Below are positions 1-9,955 of a DNA stretch of 64,000 nt, one piece after another. The notes under the pieces are model-generated. The model was not told the origin of the DNA. It searched no databases and saw only the letters and a program-made list of their open reading frames with translations. A program made the position numbers and the translations under genes. Positions within the stretch are counted from its first letter, which is position 1; every line of letters begins with the position of its first letter. Origin of the DNA: Streptomyces malaysiense (GTDB taxonomy: Bacteria; Actinomycetota; Actinomycetes; Streptomycetales; Streptomycetaceae); NCBI RefSeq assembly GCF_000980885.2, contig NZ_LBDA02000054.1:1-64000 (forward strand), given 5' to 3'.

Positions 1-642
1 GGACCGGGGGTCACCGTGACCGCCCAGCCGAACCCGGGCTACGTCGGCGGCCGGGTCGTGGTGACGTACACCGTGCGCAACGGCCGCAACGCGCTGGCCA
101 CCGGGCTGCGGCTGCGTGTCTCGCTGCCCGCCGGCATCCCGAACGGCGGTCCGCCGCCGGGCTGCGACAGCTCCTGGCTGTGCGCGCTGCCGGATCTGGC
201 GCCCGGTGACAGCGCCGTCGTACGGGTGGTGCTCGCCCCCGACCACGCGCTGACCGGCCGGGCCACCGGCGTGCTGACCACCACGGGATCGGACGCCGAC
301 CCCCGGGACAACAAGGCCGCCACGAAGCTGCGGATCCTCCAGCCGGAGATCATCGCGGTACCGCCGATCGGCAAGCCCGGCTTCGTCACCTCGGTGCGCG
401 GCAAGGACTTCCCGCCGGGTGCGCCGGTTCGGTTCACCTGGAAGCCGGGCATCACGGCGGCCGCCGTGCCGACCGTGCCGGGACCCGACGGTCGATTCAT
501 CGGCCAGTTGCTCATCCTCACCAAGGACCAGACCGGACCGCGCACCATCACCGCACGGGGTCCCGGCTTCTCCCCGGTGAAGACCGACTTCCTGGTGGTG
601 ACGGGCACCGTGCAGCCGCCCGACGAGGTGAACCGCCGGTGA
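1..642 (+). CDS. CIS-associated beta-sandwich (CARDB/DUF11-like) protein, 5' end outside window
   Basis: The frame is open from the first base, so the true start probably lies upstream; a GTG at 16 is the first start codon inside. About 213 residues are visible. The first 105 or so look like a DUF11/CARDB beta-sandwich, with alternating hydrophobic strands and a Cys pair in GCDSSWLCALPDL. The second half (from QPEIIAVPPIG) looks like another Ig-like domain with a G-K-D-F-P-P-G-A-P-V segment. The stop overlaps the next GTG by four bases, so it is translationally coupled to the CIS genes. Such folds often mediate surface or protein contacts. Its exact role in the particle is unknown to me. Confidence 0.7.
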   Translation, partial: GPGVTVTAQPNPGYVGGRVVVTYTVRNGRNALATGLRLRVSLPAGIPNGGPPPGCDSSWLCALPDLAPGDSAVVRVVLAPDHALTGRATGVLTTTGSDADPRDNKAATKLRILQPEIIAVPPIGKPGFVTSVRGKDFPPGAPVRFTWKPGITAAAVPTVPGPDGRFIGQLLILTKDQTGPRTITARGPGFSPVKTDFLVVTGTVQPPDEVNRR

Positions 643-1343
643 TCCACGAGGTCGACGAGGCGCTGCGCGCGCTGCTCACCGGGTCCGGTCCGGAGGCGTC
701 CGGGGTCGAGGTGGTCTTCGACGCCCCGACCCGCGAATGGGCGGCCCGCCGCAACGCGCCCACGGTGTGCGTGTTCCTGTACCACATCCAGGAGGACGCC
801 ACCCGGCGCGGCAGCGGCGCCGGTGAGGTGCACGACGCCGAGGGGCACGTGGTGGCGCGGCGCACCCCGCCCCGCTGGTTCGAGCTGACGTATCTGGTCA
901 CGGCGTGGGCGAGCCGCCCGCAGGACGAACACCGGTTGCTCTCGCAGGTGTTGGGCACACTGGTGAGCACGGACACGCTGCCGGAGGACCTGCTCACCGG
1001 CTCGCTCGCCGAGCTCGGGCTGGCGGTCTCCCTGGACACCGCCGGGGGCGGGCACGACGGACCGTCCGCGTCCGATGTGTGGTCGGCGCTGGACGGCGAG
1101 CTGAAGCCGTCGCTCGGCGTCCGGGTGCGCGCGCCGCTGGCCGCCGCGGCACGCCCGGCCGCGCCGCCGGTGACCGAGGGTCTCGTGGTGCGTGCGGGCC
1201 GGCTCGGGTCCGACGAGGAAGCCGCGCCGGGACGGCGGCTGCGGTACGAGGAGGTGGGCGACCCCGGTACGGAGGGCTTCGCCGGCCCGCGTGAGCGGCC
1301 CCCGGTTCCGGCCCGGCGCCGCCGAGGAAGGCGGCAGCCCTGA
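639..1343 (+). CDS. DUF4255 family CIS protein (Pvc16/Afp16-like cap or terminator)
   Basis: 234 residues. The N-terminal 180 or so match the DUF4255 pattern: an initial helix with I-x-E-V-D-E-A-L-R-A-L, then VCVFLYHIQED and FELTYLVTAWASRPQDEHRLL. In Photorhabdus and Serratia systems this family terminates the tube or sheath. The C-terminal 50 residues are Arg/Pro-rich and probably disordered. GTG start, with a four-base overlap to the previous gene; its stop overlaps the ATG of the AAA+ gene by one base. Role assigned by family and position. Confidence 0.85.
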   Translation: MIHEVDEALRALLTGSGPEASGVEVVFDAPTREWAARRNAPTVCVFLYHIQEDATRRGSGAGEVHDAEGHVVARRTPPRWFELTYLVTAWASRPQDEHRLLSQVLGTLVSTDTLPEDLLTGSLAELGLAVSLDTAGGGHDGPSASDVWSALDGELKPSLGVRVRAPLAAAARPAAPPVTEGLVVRAGRLGSDEEAAPGRRLRYEEVGDPGTEGFAGPRERPPVPARRRRGRRQP

Positions 1344-3409
1344 TGTACGCCACCGAGACCGAGGTGGACGTCCTGTGGGCGCGGCTGCGGCTGGTCGAGG
1401 AACGGGTGCGTTGCGCGGTGGCCGCGCGGCGTGCCGTCGACCCGGATCCCGACGACCCGTACCGGGGCCAGTATCTGACTCCGGAGGCGGTGGAGCGGAT
1501 CCTGGAGGGGCGGGGCGGCCTCGGGCTGCCCGACCACGAGCCGCCGCCGGTGCCCGCGACGTCCGGACTCGGTCTGCTGGCCGAGCGGTTCGGGCTCTCG
1601 CCACTGGACACGGACCTGCTCCTGGTCGCCCTGGCGCCGGATCTGGACCCCAGGTTCGAGCGGCTGTACGGCTATCTCAACGACGACCTGACGCGCCGCA
1701 GGCCGACGGTCGCCCTCGCCCTGGAGCTGTGCGGGCTGCCCGCCGCGTCCGCGGCCCGCTTCCGGCTGTCCCCCGGTGCGCCGCTGATCGCGGGCGGGCT
1801 GATCGAGATCACCGAGCCCGAACGGCCGCCTCTGTCCCGGGTGCTGGCGGTCCCGGACCGGGTGGGCGCGCACCTGCTGGGCGGCACCGAGCCGGACGCG
1901 CGGCTCGCCGGGCTGCTCGGCGAGGCCGACGCCGACCCGGCGGCCGAGCCCGCCGAGGTGGCTCGAGCCGGTGCCGCGGCGCGTTCCGGACCCGGCCTGG
2001 TGCAGTTGCTGGACCGCGGCGGCGACGCGCCCGGCCTCGCGGTGGCGGCCCTGCGCGCGGCCGGGCTGCGACCGCTGGTGCTCGACGCGGCGGCGCTCGC
2101 CCGGCGCTCCACCGAGGCGCCCGCGCTCGCCCGGGTGGCCGCCCTGGAGGCCAGGCTGTCCGGTGCCGGCCTCGTCCTCGGCCCGCTGGAGGCGCTGCCC
2201 CCGGAACCCGCCCGCCGCGACCGGATCACCTGGGACCTGTGCGCCGCGCTGCGCGGCCTCCCGCTGTTCCTGTACGGCACGGACGGCTGGGACCCGGCCT
2301 GGGCCGCCGACACCCCGGTGGTCCTCCCGGTGGCCCCGCCCTCCCCGGAGCGCCGGGCCACCCGCTGGCGGCACGCGCTCGCACGGGCCGGCTCCGACGG
2401 CATCGCCGCGGCCGACGCGGAGACGCTGGCCTCGGCGGTCGCGGCGCACCGGCTGGACGGCGGGCAGCTGCGCCGGGCCGCGGGCGCCGCGGTGCGCACG
2501 GCCGCGCTCGCCGGCCGGGCGGTGCGGCCCGACGACCTGCGGGCCGCCGTACGGGCGCAGAACGGGGCGGGGCTCGCCCGGCTGGCCCGCCGGGTGGAAC
2601 CGGCCGTCGGCTGGGACGACCTGGTGCTGCCCGCGCCGACCCACCGCAGGCTGCGGGAGCTCGCGGTACGCGCCCGGCATCGCGAACAGGTGCTCGGACA
2701 GTGGCGGATGCGGCCGGGCGGCGGCCGGGGGCGGGGCGTGATCGCGCTGTTCGCCGGGGAGTCGGGCACCGGCAAGACGATGTCCGCCGAGGTGATCGCC
2801 GCCGACCTGGGCATGGACCTGTACGTGGTGGACCTGTCCACGGTGGTCGACAAGTACATCGGCGAGACCGAGAAGAACCTGGAGCGGATCTTCACCGAGG
2901 CGTCCGCGGTGAACGCGGTGCTGCTGTTCGACGAGGCCGACGCGATCTTCGGCAAGCGCTCCCAGGTCAAGGACGCGCACGACCGGCACGCCAACATCGA
3001 GTCGGCCTATCTGCTCCAGCGGATGGAGTCCTTCGACGGCATCGCCGTACTCACCACCAATCTGCGGTCCAACCTGGACGAGGCGTTCACCAGGCGGCTC
3101 GACGTCATCGCGGACTTCCCGGTGCCGGACTCCGGTCAGCGGCTCGCCCTGTGGGAGCGGTGCCTGGGCGGACGGCTGCCGCGCGCCGCCGATCTCGATC
3201 TCGGCTTCTGCGCCGAACGTTTCGAACTGGCCGGCGGCTCCATCCGGGCGTGCGCGGTGACGGCCGCGTATCTGGCGGCCGAGGCCGGGCTCCCGCTCAG
3301 CATGCGGCAGTTGGTGACGGCGGTCGCCCAGGAGTACCGCAAGCTCGGCCGACTGGTCCTGGAGAGCGAGTTCGGCACGTGGACGCGGGAAGTGCTGGCG
3401 GACTCCTGA
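1343..3409 (+). CDS. AAA+ ATPase of the contractile injection system (Pvc15-like)
   Basis: 688 residues. The C-terminal third is a complete AAA+ domain. Walker A is GESGTGKT (472-479). Walker B is VLLFDE (526-531). A sensor-1-like TTN follows, then an arginine-rich RRLD segment. The N-terminal ~420 residues are an alpha-helical, Ala/Arg-rich region typical of CIS ATPases, with no second intact P-loop seen. ATPases of this class sit beside sheath genes in nearly all extracellular CIS loci and are thought to help assembly or remodelling. It is coupled to the DUF4255 gene by a TGATG overlap and followed by a 208-bp gap before the sheath gene. Confidence 0.92.
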   Translation: MYATETEVDVLWARLRLVEERVRCAVAARRAVDPDPDDPYRGQYLTPEAVERILEGRGGLGLPDHEPPPVPATSGLGLLAERFGLSPLDTDLLLVALAPDLDPRFERLYGYLNDDLTRRRPTVALALELCGLPAASAARFRLSPGAPLIAGGLIEITEPERPPLSRVLAVPDRVGAHLLGGTEPDARLAGLLGEADADPAAEPAEVARAGAAARSGPGLVQLLDRGGDAPGLAVAALRAAGLRPLVLDAAALARRSTEAPALARVAALEARLSGAGLVLGPLEALPPEPARRDRITWDLCAALRGLPLFLYGTDGWDPAWAADTPVVLPVAPPSPERRATRWRHALARAGSDGIAAADAETLASAVAAHRLDGGQLRRAAGAAVRTAALAGRAVRPDDLRAAVRAQNGAGLARLARRVEPAVGWDDLVLPAPTHRRLRELAVRARHREQVLGQWRMRPGGGRGRGVIALFAGESGTGKTMSAEVIAADLGMDLYVVDLSTVVDKYIGETEKNLERIFTEASAVNAVLLFDEADAIFGKRSQVKDAHDRHANIESAYLLQRMESFDGIAVLTTNLRSNLDEAFTRRLDVIADFPVPDSGQRLALWERCLGGRLPRAADLDLGFCAERFELAGGSIRACAVTAAYLAAEAGLPLSMRQLVTAVAQEYRKLGRLVLESEFGTWTREVLADS

Positions 3410-3617
3410 ACTGCCCTCTGTCCAGCGGCTTTTACCGTACCCAGGGCTCGCTCACGGGGCGCGTTGCCCGAAAGGGAAGGCGGCGCCGGGCACGGGCGCC
3501 CGGAAAGGCAGCGGGGTTGCCCTCGCCCAGGTCCGCGCGCCCCTGTCGCCGTGCCGCACCGGCCTCGGAGACTCGACATCGACGCAGGTGACACCATTGG
3601 CACACGAAGGAGCGAGT
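3410..3617 (+). other. gap between ATPase and sheath genes, likely promoter region
   Basis: 208 bp without a convincing gene. It separates the translationally coupled cap/ATPase genes from the structural genes, so an own promoter for the abundant sheath and tube is expected. The T-rich patch CTTTTACCGTACC near 3429 is the most promoter-like stretch, but I cannot fix -35 and -10 boxes. The sheath ribosome site (AAGGAG) lies at its 3' end. Confidence 0.35.
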
Positions 3618-5174
<1,557 letters not shown>

Positions 5175-5219
5175 GACCAGTGACCCGCGGGTCGGTCAAG
5201 GGAAGGTGACGAAACAGTC

Positions 5220-5660
5220 ATGGCAGAGGGCGATGCTCTTTCCACCCATGTCTTCGGCGTGCAGCTCGGCGGCTACATGGTGGAGTCCATCCAGGAGATC
5301 AGCGGCCTGACCGTCGAGGAAGAGGTCGTCGAGGTACGGCAGGTGACCTCCGAGGGCAAGCAGATCATCCGCAAGCAGCCGGGCGCCCGGCAGGCGGGTG
5401 AGATCACGATCACGCGGGGACTCGACAAGTCCAGCGAGTTCACCAAGTGGATCAAGGAGACCCTGAACAACGGTGCCGTCGACACCGCCCGGCAGAACCT
5501 GACCATCGAGATCAAGGACTCCAAGGGCGACACGGTGCGCCGGATCCAGCTGATGCAGGGCTGGGCCTCCCGCTGGGAGGGTCCCTCGCTCAAGGCGGGT
5601 GAGTCCGCCGCGGCGACCGAGACGGTCACCATCGTGTTCGAGGAGATCGTCGTCGAATGA
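5220..5660 (+). CDS. CIS inner tube protein 1
   Basis: 146 residues, the normal size for a T4 gp19-like tube subunit. It begins with A-L-S-T-H-V-F-G-V-Q-L-G-G and shows the family elements EISGLTVEEEVVEVRQV, ITITRGLD, W-I-K, and WEGPSLKAGESAAATETV near the end. Hexameric rings of this protein stack to form the hollow tube inside the sheath. It lies 45 bp after the sheath gene and overlaps the next gene by four bases (ATGA), consistent with one transcript. Confidence 0.95.
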   Translation: MAEGDALSTHVFGVQLGGYMVESIQEISGLTVEEEVVEVRQVTSEGKQIIRKQPGARQAGEITITRGLDKSSEFTKWIKETLNNGAVDTARQNLTIEIKDSKGDTVRRIQLMQGWASRWEGPSLKAGESAAATETVTIVFEEIVVE

Positions 5661-6154
5661 GGCGCCGTACGGTCACGGCGGGCAGCCTGGAGGAGATCCT
5701 CGACGCGACGGCGCCCGTACCGGCCCCCGAGCAACCGCAGGCACCGGCGCCACCGTCCGGCCCCGCGGCCCCGCGTGACCACGGGCTGCGCACCGAGTTC
5801 GAGTTCGAGCTGCCGCGCGGGTACGTGGACGAGTCGGGCACCCTGCACCGCAGCGGGTCCATGCGGCTCGCCACGGCCCGCGACGAGCTGCGGCCGCAGA
5901 TCGACCTGCGGGTCAAGGAGAACCCCGCGTACCTCAGTGTGGTGCTGCTCAGCCAGGTGATCACCCGGCTCGGCACCATCACCGATGTGCACGCGGGCGT
6001 CGTCGAGCGGATGTACGCCACCGACGTCGCCTTCCTCCAGGACTTCTACCGCCGGGTCAACAGCGAGGGCCACACCCGCGCGGCGGTGACCTGCCCGCAC
6101 TGCGAGGGCGGCTTCGAGGTCGACCTCTCGGGTGGGCGCCTGGGGGAATCGTGA
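5657..6154 (+). CDS. conserved CIS protein in the tail-assembly-chaperone position
   Basis: 165 residues: a Pro/Ala-rich N-terminus (20-45), then a compact domain with LRTEFEFELPRGYVDESG and LRVKENPAYLSVVLLSQVI, and a lone CPHC motif near the C-terminus. I recognise it as a gene commonly found between tube and spike genes of actinobacterial CIS, but not a biochemical function. In contractile phages this position holds the tail assembly chaperones that coat the tape measure. Overlaps the tube gene and, at its end, the start of the 52-residue gene in the -1 frame. Confidence 0.75.
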   Translation: MRRRTVTAGSLEEILDATAPVPAPEQPQAPAPPSGPAAPRDHGLRTEFEFELPRGYVDESGTLHRSGSMRLATARDELRPQIDLRVKENPAYLSVVLLSQVITRLGTITDVHAGVVERMYATDVAFLQDFYRRVNSEGHTRAAVTCPHCEGGFEVDLSGGRLGES

Positions 6155-6309
6155 CGTACGCGCTTCCCCGGCTCCGGGAGGAAGTCGCGTACATCGCCTA
6201 TCACTTCCACTGGCAGCGCGCGGAGATCCTCGACCTCACCCATGCGGAGCGCCGCCAGTGGGTGGGCGAGATCGCTCGTATCAACGCCCGCATGAACGAA
6301 GGGGGTTGA
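6151..6309 (+). CDS. small CIS-associated protein (DUF6760-like), 52 aa
   Basis: A 52-residue reading frame from GTG at 6151, overlapping the stop of the previous gene (GTGA) and ending four bases before the next ATG. It starts MTYALPRLREEVAYIAYHFHW and continues with an amphipathic helix containing LTHAERRQWVGEI. Tight packing on both sides, good codon use and the W/H/E pattern known from DUF6760 proteins of CIS loci support a real gene despite its size. It is easily missed by length cut-offs. Function unknown; with its upstream neighbour it may act like paired tail chaperones. Confidence 0.8.
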   Translation: MTYALPRLREEVAYIAYHFHWQRAEILDLTHAERRQWVGEIARINARMNEGG

Positions 6310-6313
6310 GGCC

Positions 6314-9300
6314 ATGGCCTGGTGGGACGCACGCCGCCGACGGGAGCGGACCGCCGACACCGCGTCGGCCGCCCCGCCCGGACCGGCCGGCCCCGGTCCG
6401 TCCGGCTCCGGGCCGGCGCGGGCCGCTTCGTCCGTGCCCGATGACTGGGACGGCGGCTGGCGCCGGGTCGCGCCGCCCTCGCTGACCGTGGCCCGCGCGC
6501 CGCTCGGCGTCAGTGACGGCCTCACCTTCCGCGACGGCCTCGCCTCCTGGCAGAACCCCGCCTTCGACTCGGGGCTCGGCCATGGGCTGCTGCCCTCGGC
6601 GCCGATGGGGCTGGTGCACGGCGTGACACGTCCTGCCGTCCAGCGCTCGGAGTACGGGGCCGGCGGGCCGCTGCTGCTGCGCTCGCTGCCGGAGCCCGGC
6701 GGCGGGGAAGCGGAGGACGGCGAGGCGGCCGGCTCCGCGCCTGCCCAGGTCCAGGTCCAGGTCCGGCGGGTGGTGCGGGCGGACGGGAGGGGCACCGGAG
6801 AGGTGCGGCGACCGGCCGAGTCGGCGCGTACGCAGTCTCCTCCGTCTTCGCTTCCGCCTTCGTCTTCGCCGGACGCGGAGCGTGCCGCGGCCGACGGTCC
6901 GGGGCGGGTGACCGGACCGGAGCTCGCGGTGGTACGGCGGGTCGCCGTGGTGCCGAATACCGCGGGTGCCGCACCCTCGCCCCGCGGTGGGGGGAGAGAG
7001 CCGGGCGGGACGGGAGCTGTGCGACCGCGGCCGCCGGGCCCCTCGCTGGCCGTGGCGCGCCGGGTGGCGACCCGGCCGGTACGCCGGGTCGCCGCGGTAC
7101 GACCGGTGCCGGCCGCCGGTGACGACGCCCTCGCCGGTGTCGCCGGCGTCGGTGCCGGCACCGGTACCGGTGCGGTTCAGCGCTCCTCCGCACCCGAACG
7201 CGCGGCTGGACGGGCTCCGTTGGGCGAGCCGATCGCCGAACTCCCCACCACCGCGGTCCCGTTGTCCACCGGCCGGCCCTCCGGTTCCGTCACGGCCGAT
7301 GCCCGTCCGCCGGGCGGTCCGGTGCTGCCGGTCGTACGGCGCGGGGCGGATGCCCTGGAGACCTCGGGCGGAGAAGCCGTCGCGGCGCCGCGTGCCGTCA
7401 CGGCCGACGGGCGGACGGGCGCCGGTGCGCGAACGCCTGCCGTACAGCGCCGGGCGGACGGCTCCGGCTCCGGTCCTGCGGGCGCTCGGGCGCCGTCCGG
7501 GCCGCTGCTCCCCGAGACCCGGGGTCACGCGGATGCCGCTGCCGCCAAGGGGCCCGAGACCCCCCACGCCACCGAGGCGCAGGCGTCGGCCGCTCCGGTG
7601 CCGCCGGTCGTGCGGCGCCAGGCGGCGGGTCCTGTCTCCGCCGGGAACGAAACCCCGGCCACCGAGGCGTCCAGGTCCCGGCGGGCCGGCGCGGCCGATG
7701 CCCCGGCGCCCTCCCGACCGCTGCTCCCCGACGTCCAGCGCCTGGTGGACGCTCCCGCCTCCGCCGCGGACGCGCGAACGGCCGAGCCCGGCCCGCGGAC
7801 CACCGGTACCGCCGCCGGGGCGCCCGGCGCGGCCGACGCCCAGCCCGCGGCGGGACCCGTGCTGCCCGTCGTACAGCGCCGGACGGACGCTTCGGATGCC
7901 GCTGCGGCCGCCGCCCGGCTGGCTCCCGGGCCGGAGCCGTACGCCGTACAACGCACGGCGGACGCTTCCGACGCGGGCCGGCTGGCAGCCGAGCCGGGGC
8001 TCCCCGGAGCGCAGCGCAGGCTGGACGCTCCCGGCGCTCCCGGCACCGAGGCGCCCGCCAAGCCGCTTCTGTCGGCGGCACGGCCTCAGGTGGACGCCCC
8101 CGGCTCCGCCGGAGAAGAATCTCGCGCCGCGGCTACCCGGCCGGCTGCGGCCGATCCGGCGTCCGGGCCGGAACTGCCCGTCGTACAGCGCCGGACGGAC
8201 GCTTCCGCGCCGGACGGCCCCACGACCGCCCCGGCGACACGGCCCGGCACCGGACCGGCCCACGAAGGGCCCGTGCCCGCTCGCCGTGCCGAGCGGCCCG
8301 GCCCGTCCGGAGCCCGTGCCCGTGGCAGTCTGGGCGCGCCCCTCACCTCGCTGCCGCCGACCGCCGCCCCGCGTGGGCCGGTCGATGCCGTCGGCCGTCC
8401 CGCCCAGCCCTACGTCCAGCGCGCGGCGGGGCAGGAGACACCACGGGCCGCGACGGCGCCCCTCCTGGGGACGTTGGACACCGACGGGCCCGGAGCCATG
8501 GCCAACTCCCCTTCACCGGAGTCCGCTTCGGCGTCCACCGAGGCGTCCGCACCGGCCGCGCCCCTGGTGACCCGTGCCGTGGTCCAGCCGGGCACCGCGG
8601 CCACGGGCGCCCCCGGTGCCGTACCGCGCTCGGTGTCCACCGCGCCCGCGGAACCCGGACGGCGTACGAATCCCGTGAGCCCGGTCGTCGTGGCCCGCGC
8701 CCTCGCCGAGCCCCGGCGGACCGTGGGCGCCGCCGCCCGCTCGCTCCTCTCCGCCCGCCCCCTCACCCTCGACACCCGGGCGCCGGAGGGCATGCCTCGC
8801 CCGCCGCACACCGGCACCCACGGCGCTCCCGCCGGACCCCCGGTCGTGGCGGCCTCCTGGCGCCGTGAGCCCTCTCCGGAAGCGGCGCGACCGGCCGCCC
8901 CCGGAGCGTCCCCGGACTCGGACCCGGGCCCGATCCCCGTCCCGGTCCCGGTCCCGGTCCCGGTCCCCGAGGCTGCCCCGGCTCGCTCCGGACTCCCGGT
9001 CGTCCGCCCGGACGCCCCCGTCCAGCGGGCGGGAGCCGGGGCCGGTCTGCCCCTGACCGACGCGCAGGCTCCCCCGCTCCGGACGTCCCCGGCCCCGGCG
9101 CCGCCCACGTCCGCCGGGCTCCCCGTACCCGTGGTGCGCAGGGCGCGGCCGGTGGAGCCGGCTCCCGTGATTCCGGGCGGCGTTCAGATCGACGTCGTCC
9201 AGCGGGACGCGAAGAAGACGGCCACCGGCGGGTCCGCGCGCGCTCGCCCCCGGTCGGCCTCCGCACCGGCCGCCGTCCCCCCGGCGAGCACGACGGCCGG

Positions 9301-9445
9301 CGAGAGGGAGACCGCGCCGCGGGACCCGGGAGTCGATGTGGAGGACCTGGCGCGGCGGCTGCTGGACCCGTTGGCCCGGCTGCTGCGGGCCGACATGCGG
9401 CGAGGGCGGGAACGCGCCGGACGCCCCTACGACGGACGGCGCTAG
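6314..9445 (+). CDS. 1043-aa disordered repeat protein of the CIS operon
   Basis: Composition is dominated by Ala, Pro, Arg, Gly and Val, with almost no predictable fold. A short basic start (MAWWDARRRRERTAD) and an amphipathic helical C-terminus (VEDLARRLLDPLARLLRADM) flank the body. The body carries about ten copies of a degenerate motif around L-P-x-V-Q-R-R-x-D-A plus related VVRR versions, often 30-40 residues apart, and a run of PVPVPVPVPVP near residue 880. It sits between the chaperone-position genes and the hub genes, where contractile phages keep the tape measure. Tape-measure, scaffold or cargo-loading roles are all possible; none is shown. ATG at 6314 starts four bases after the previous stop. 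Confidence 0.7.
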   Translation: MAWWDARRRRERTADTASAAPPGPAGPGPSGSGPARAASSVPDDWDGGWRRVAPPSLTVARAPLGVSDGLTFRDGLASWQNPAFDSGLGHGLLPSAPMGLVHGVTRPAVQRSEYGAGGPLLLRSLPEPGGGEAEDGEAAGSAPAQVQVQVRRVVRADGRGTGEVRRPAESARTQSPPSSLPPSSSPDAERAAADGPGRVTGPELAVVRRVAVVPNTAGAAPSPRGGGREPGGTGAVRPRPPGPSLAVARRVATRPVRRVAAVRPVPAAGDDALAGVAGVGAGTGTGAVQRSSAPERAAGRAPLGEPIAELPTTAVPLSTGRPSGSVTADARPPGGPVLPVVRRGADALETSGGEAVAAPRAVTADGRTGAGARTPAVQRRADGSGSGPAGARAPSGPLLPETRGHADAAAAKGPETPHATEAQASAAPVPPVVRRQAAGPVSAGNETPATEASRSRRAGAADAPAPSRPLLPDVQRLVDAPASAADARTAEPGPRTTGTAAGAPGAADAQPAAGPVLPVVQRRTDASDAAAAAARLAPGPEPYAVQRTADASDAGRLAAEPGLPGAQRRLDAPGAPGTEAPAKPLLSAARPQVDAPGSAGEESRAAATRPAAADPASGPELPVVQRRTDASAPDGPTTAPATRPGTGPAHEGPVPARRAERPGPSGARARGSLGAPLTSLPPTAAPRGPVDAVGRPAQPYVQRAAGQETPRAATAPLLGTLDTDGPGAMANSPSPESASASTEASAPAAPLVTRAVVQPGTAATGAPGAVPRSVSTAPAEPGRRTNPVSPVVVARALAEPRRTVGAAARSLLSARPLTLDTRAPEGMPRPPHTGTHGAPAGPPVVAASWRREPSPEAARPAAPGASPDSDPGPIPVPVPVPVPVPEAAPARSGLPVVRPDAPVQRAGAGAGLPLTDAQAPPLRTSPAPAPPTSAGLPVPVVRRARPVEPAPVIPGGVQIDVVQRDAKKTATGGSARARPRSASAPAAVPPASTTAGERETAPRDPGVDVEDLARRLLDPLARLLRADMRRGRERAGRPYDGRR
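7862..8205 (+). repeat. two identical 32-bp DNA repeats inside the disordered gene
   Basis: The same 32 bases, starting CTGCCCGTCGTACAGCGCCG, occur at 7862-7893 and 8174-8205, 312 bp (104 codons) apart and in the same frame. They encode LPVVQRRTDA. Exact identity at DNA level, beyond what codon choice would force, suggests that the repeat array grew by duplication or is being homogenised. Confidence 0.85.
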
Positions 9446-9470
9446 CGGACATGGAACGGATGACCCACGG

Positions 9471-9896
9471 ATGACGGACAACATCTTCGCGACGAGCGTG
9501 TTCTTCCGCCTCTCGATCGGCGGAAACGATCTGGGCGCCTTCCACACCTGCTCCGGCATGGGCGCGCAGGTGGAGATGGAGAGCTACGCGGAGGGTGGCA
9601 ACAACGGCTTCACCTGGCAGCTGCCGGGCCGGGTCACCTGGTCCAACATCACGCTGACCAGGCCGGTCACCGCCGACACGATGAAGATCAGCCGCTGGCT
9701 CGACCAGACGCTGCGTCGCGTGGAGCCCAAGGACGGGGAGATCGTGGCGCTGAAACCGGACCTGTCACGGATCATCAGCTGGCAGGTGCTCGGCATCGTG
9801 CCGGTGCGCTGGGAGGGGCCCTCGTTCGACCCGGCCGACTCGCAGGCGGCGCTGGAGACGCTGGAGATCGCCCACGAGGGCCTGCGTCCCGCCTGA
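9471..9896 (+). CDS. CIS tube-like protein 2 (gp19/gp54-type tube initiator)
   Basis: 141 residues from ATG 9471 (TDNIFATSVFFRLSIGG). It shares the tube fold signature with the first tube gene: FFRLSIGGNDLGAFHTCSGM, a central LTRPVT hairpin and WEGPSFDPADSQAALETLEIAHEGL at the end. Injection systems often encode a second, divergent tube protein that forms the first ring on the hub. Its place directly before the LysM and spike genes supports that role. Start chosen by family; upstream codons in this frame read through the end of the previous gene. Confidence 0.9.
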   Translation: MTDNIFATSVFFRLSIGGNDLGAFHTCSGMGAQVEMESYAEGGNNGFTWQLPGRVTWSNITLTRPVTADTMKISRWLDQTLRRVEPKDGEIVALKPDLSRIISWQVLGIVPVRWEGPSFDPADSQAALETLEIAHEGLRPA

Positions 9897-9955
9897 TCCC
9901 CCGGCCGACCGGTAATCGCCCCGCCGCCTCGATCCGTACGAAAGGAGTCCCCGGT

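Noticed and set aside
548..2989. 813-codon minus-strand frame opposite the DUF4255 and AAA+ genes
   Set aside because: Arg/Gly/Pro-rich shadow of high-GC coding DNA; the plus-strand genes have complete domains and overlapping starts.
6281..8263. 660-codon minus-strand frame opposite the repeat protein
   Set aside because: Low-complexity antisense of a repetitive GC-rich gene, with no domain and no ribosome site. The plus-strand frame fits the operon with a 4-bp gap.
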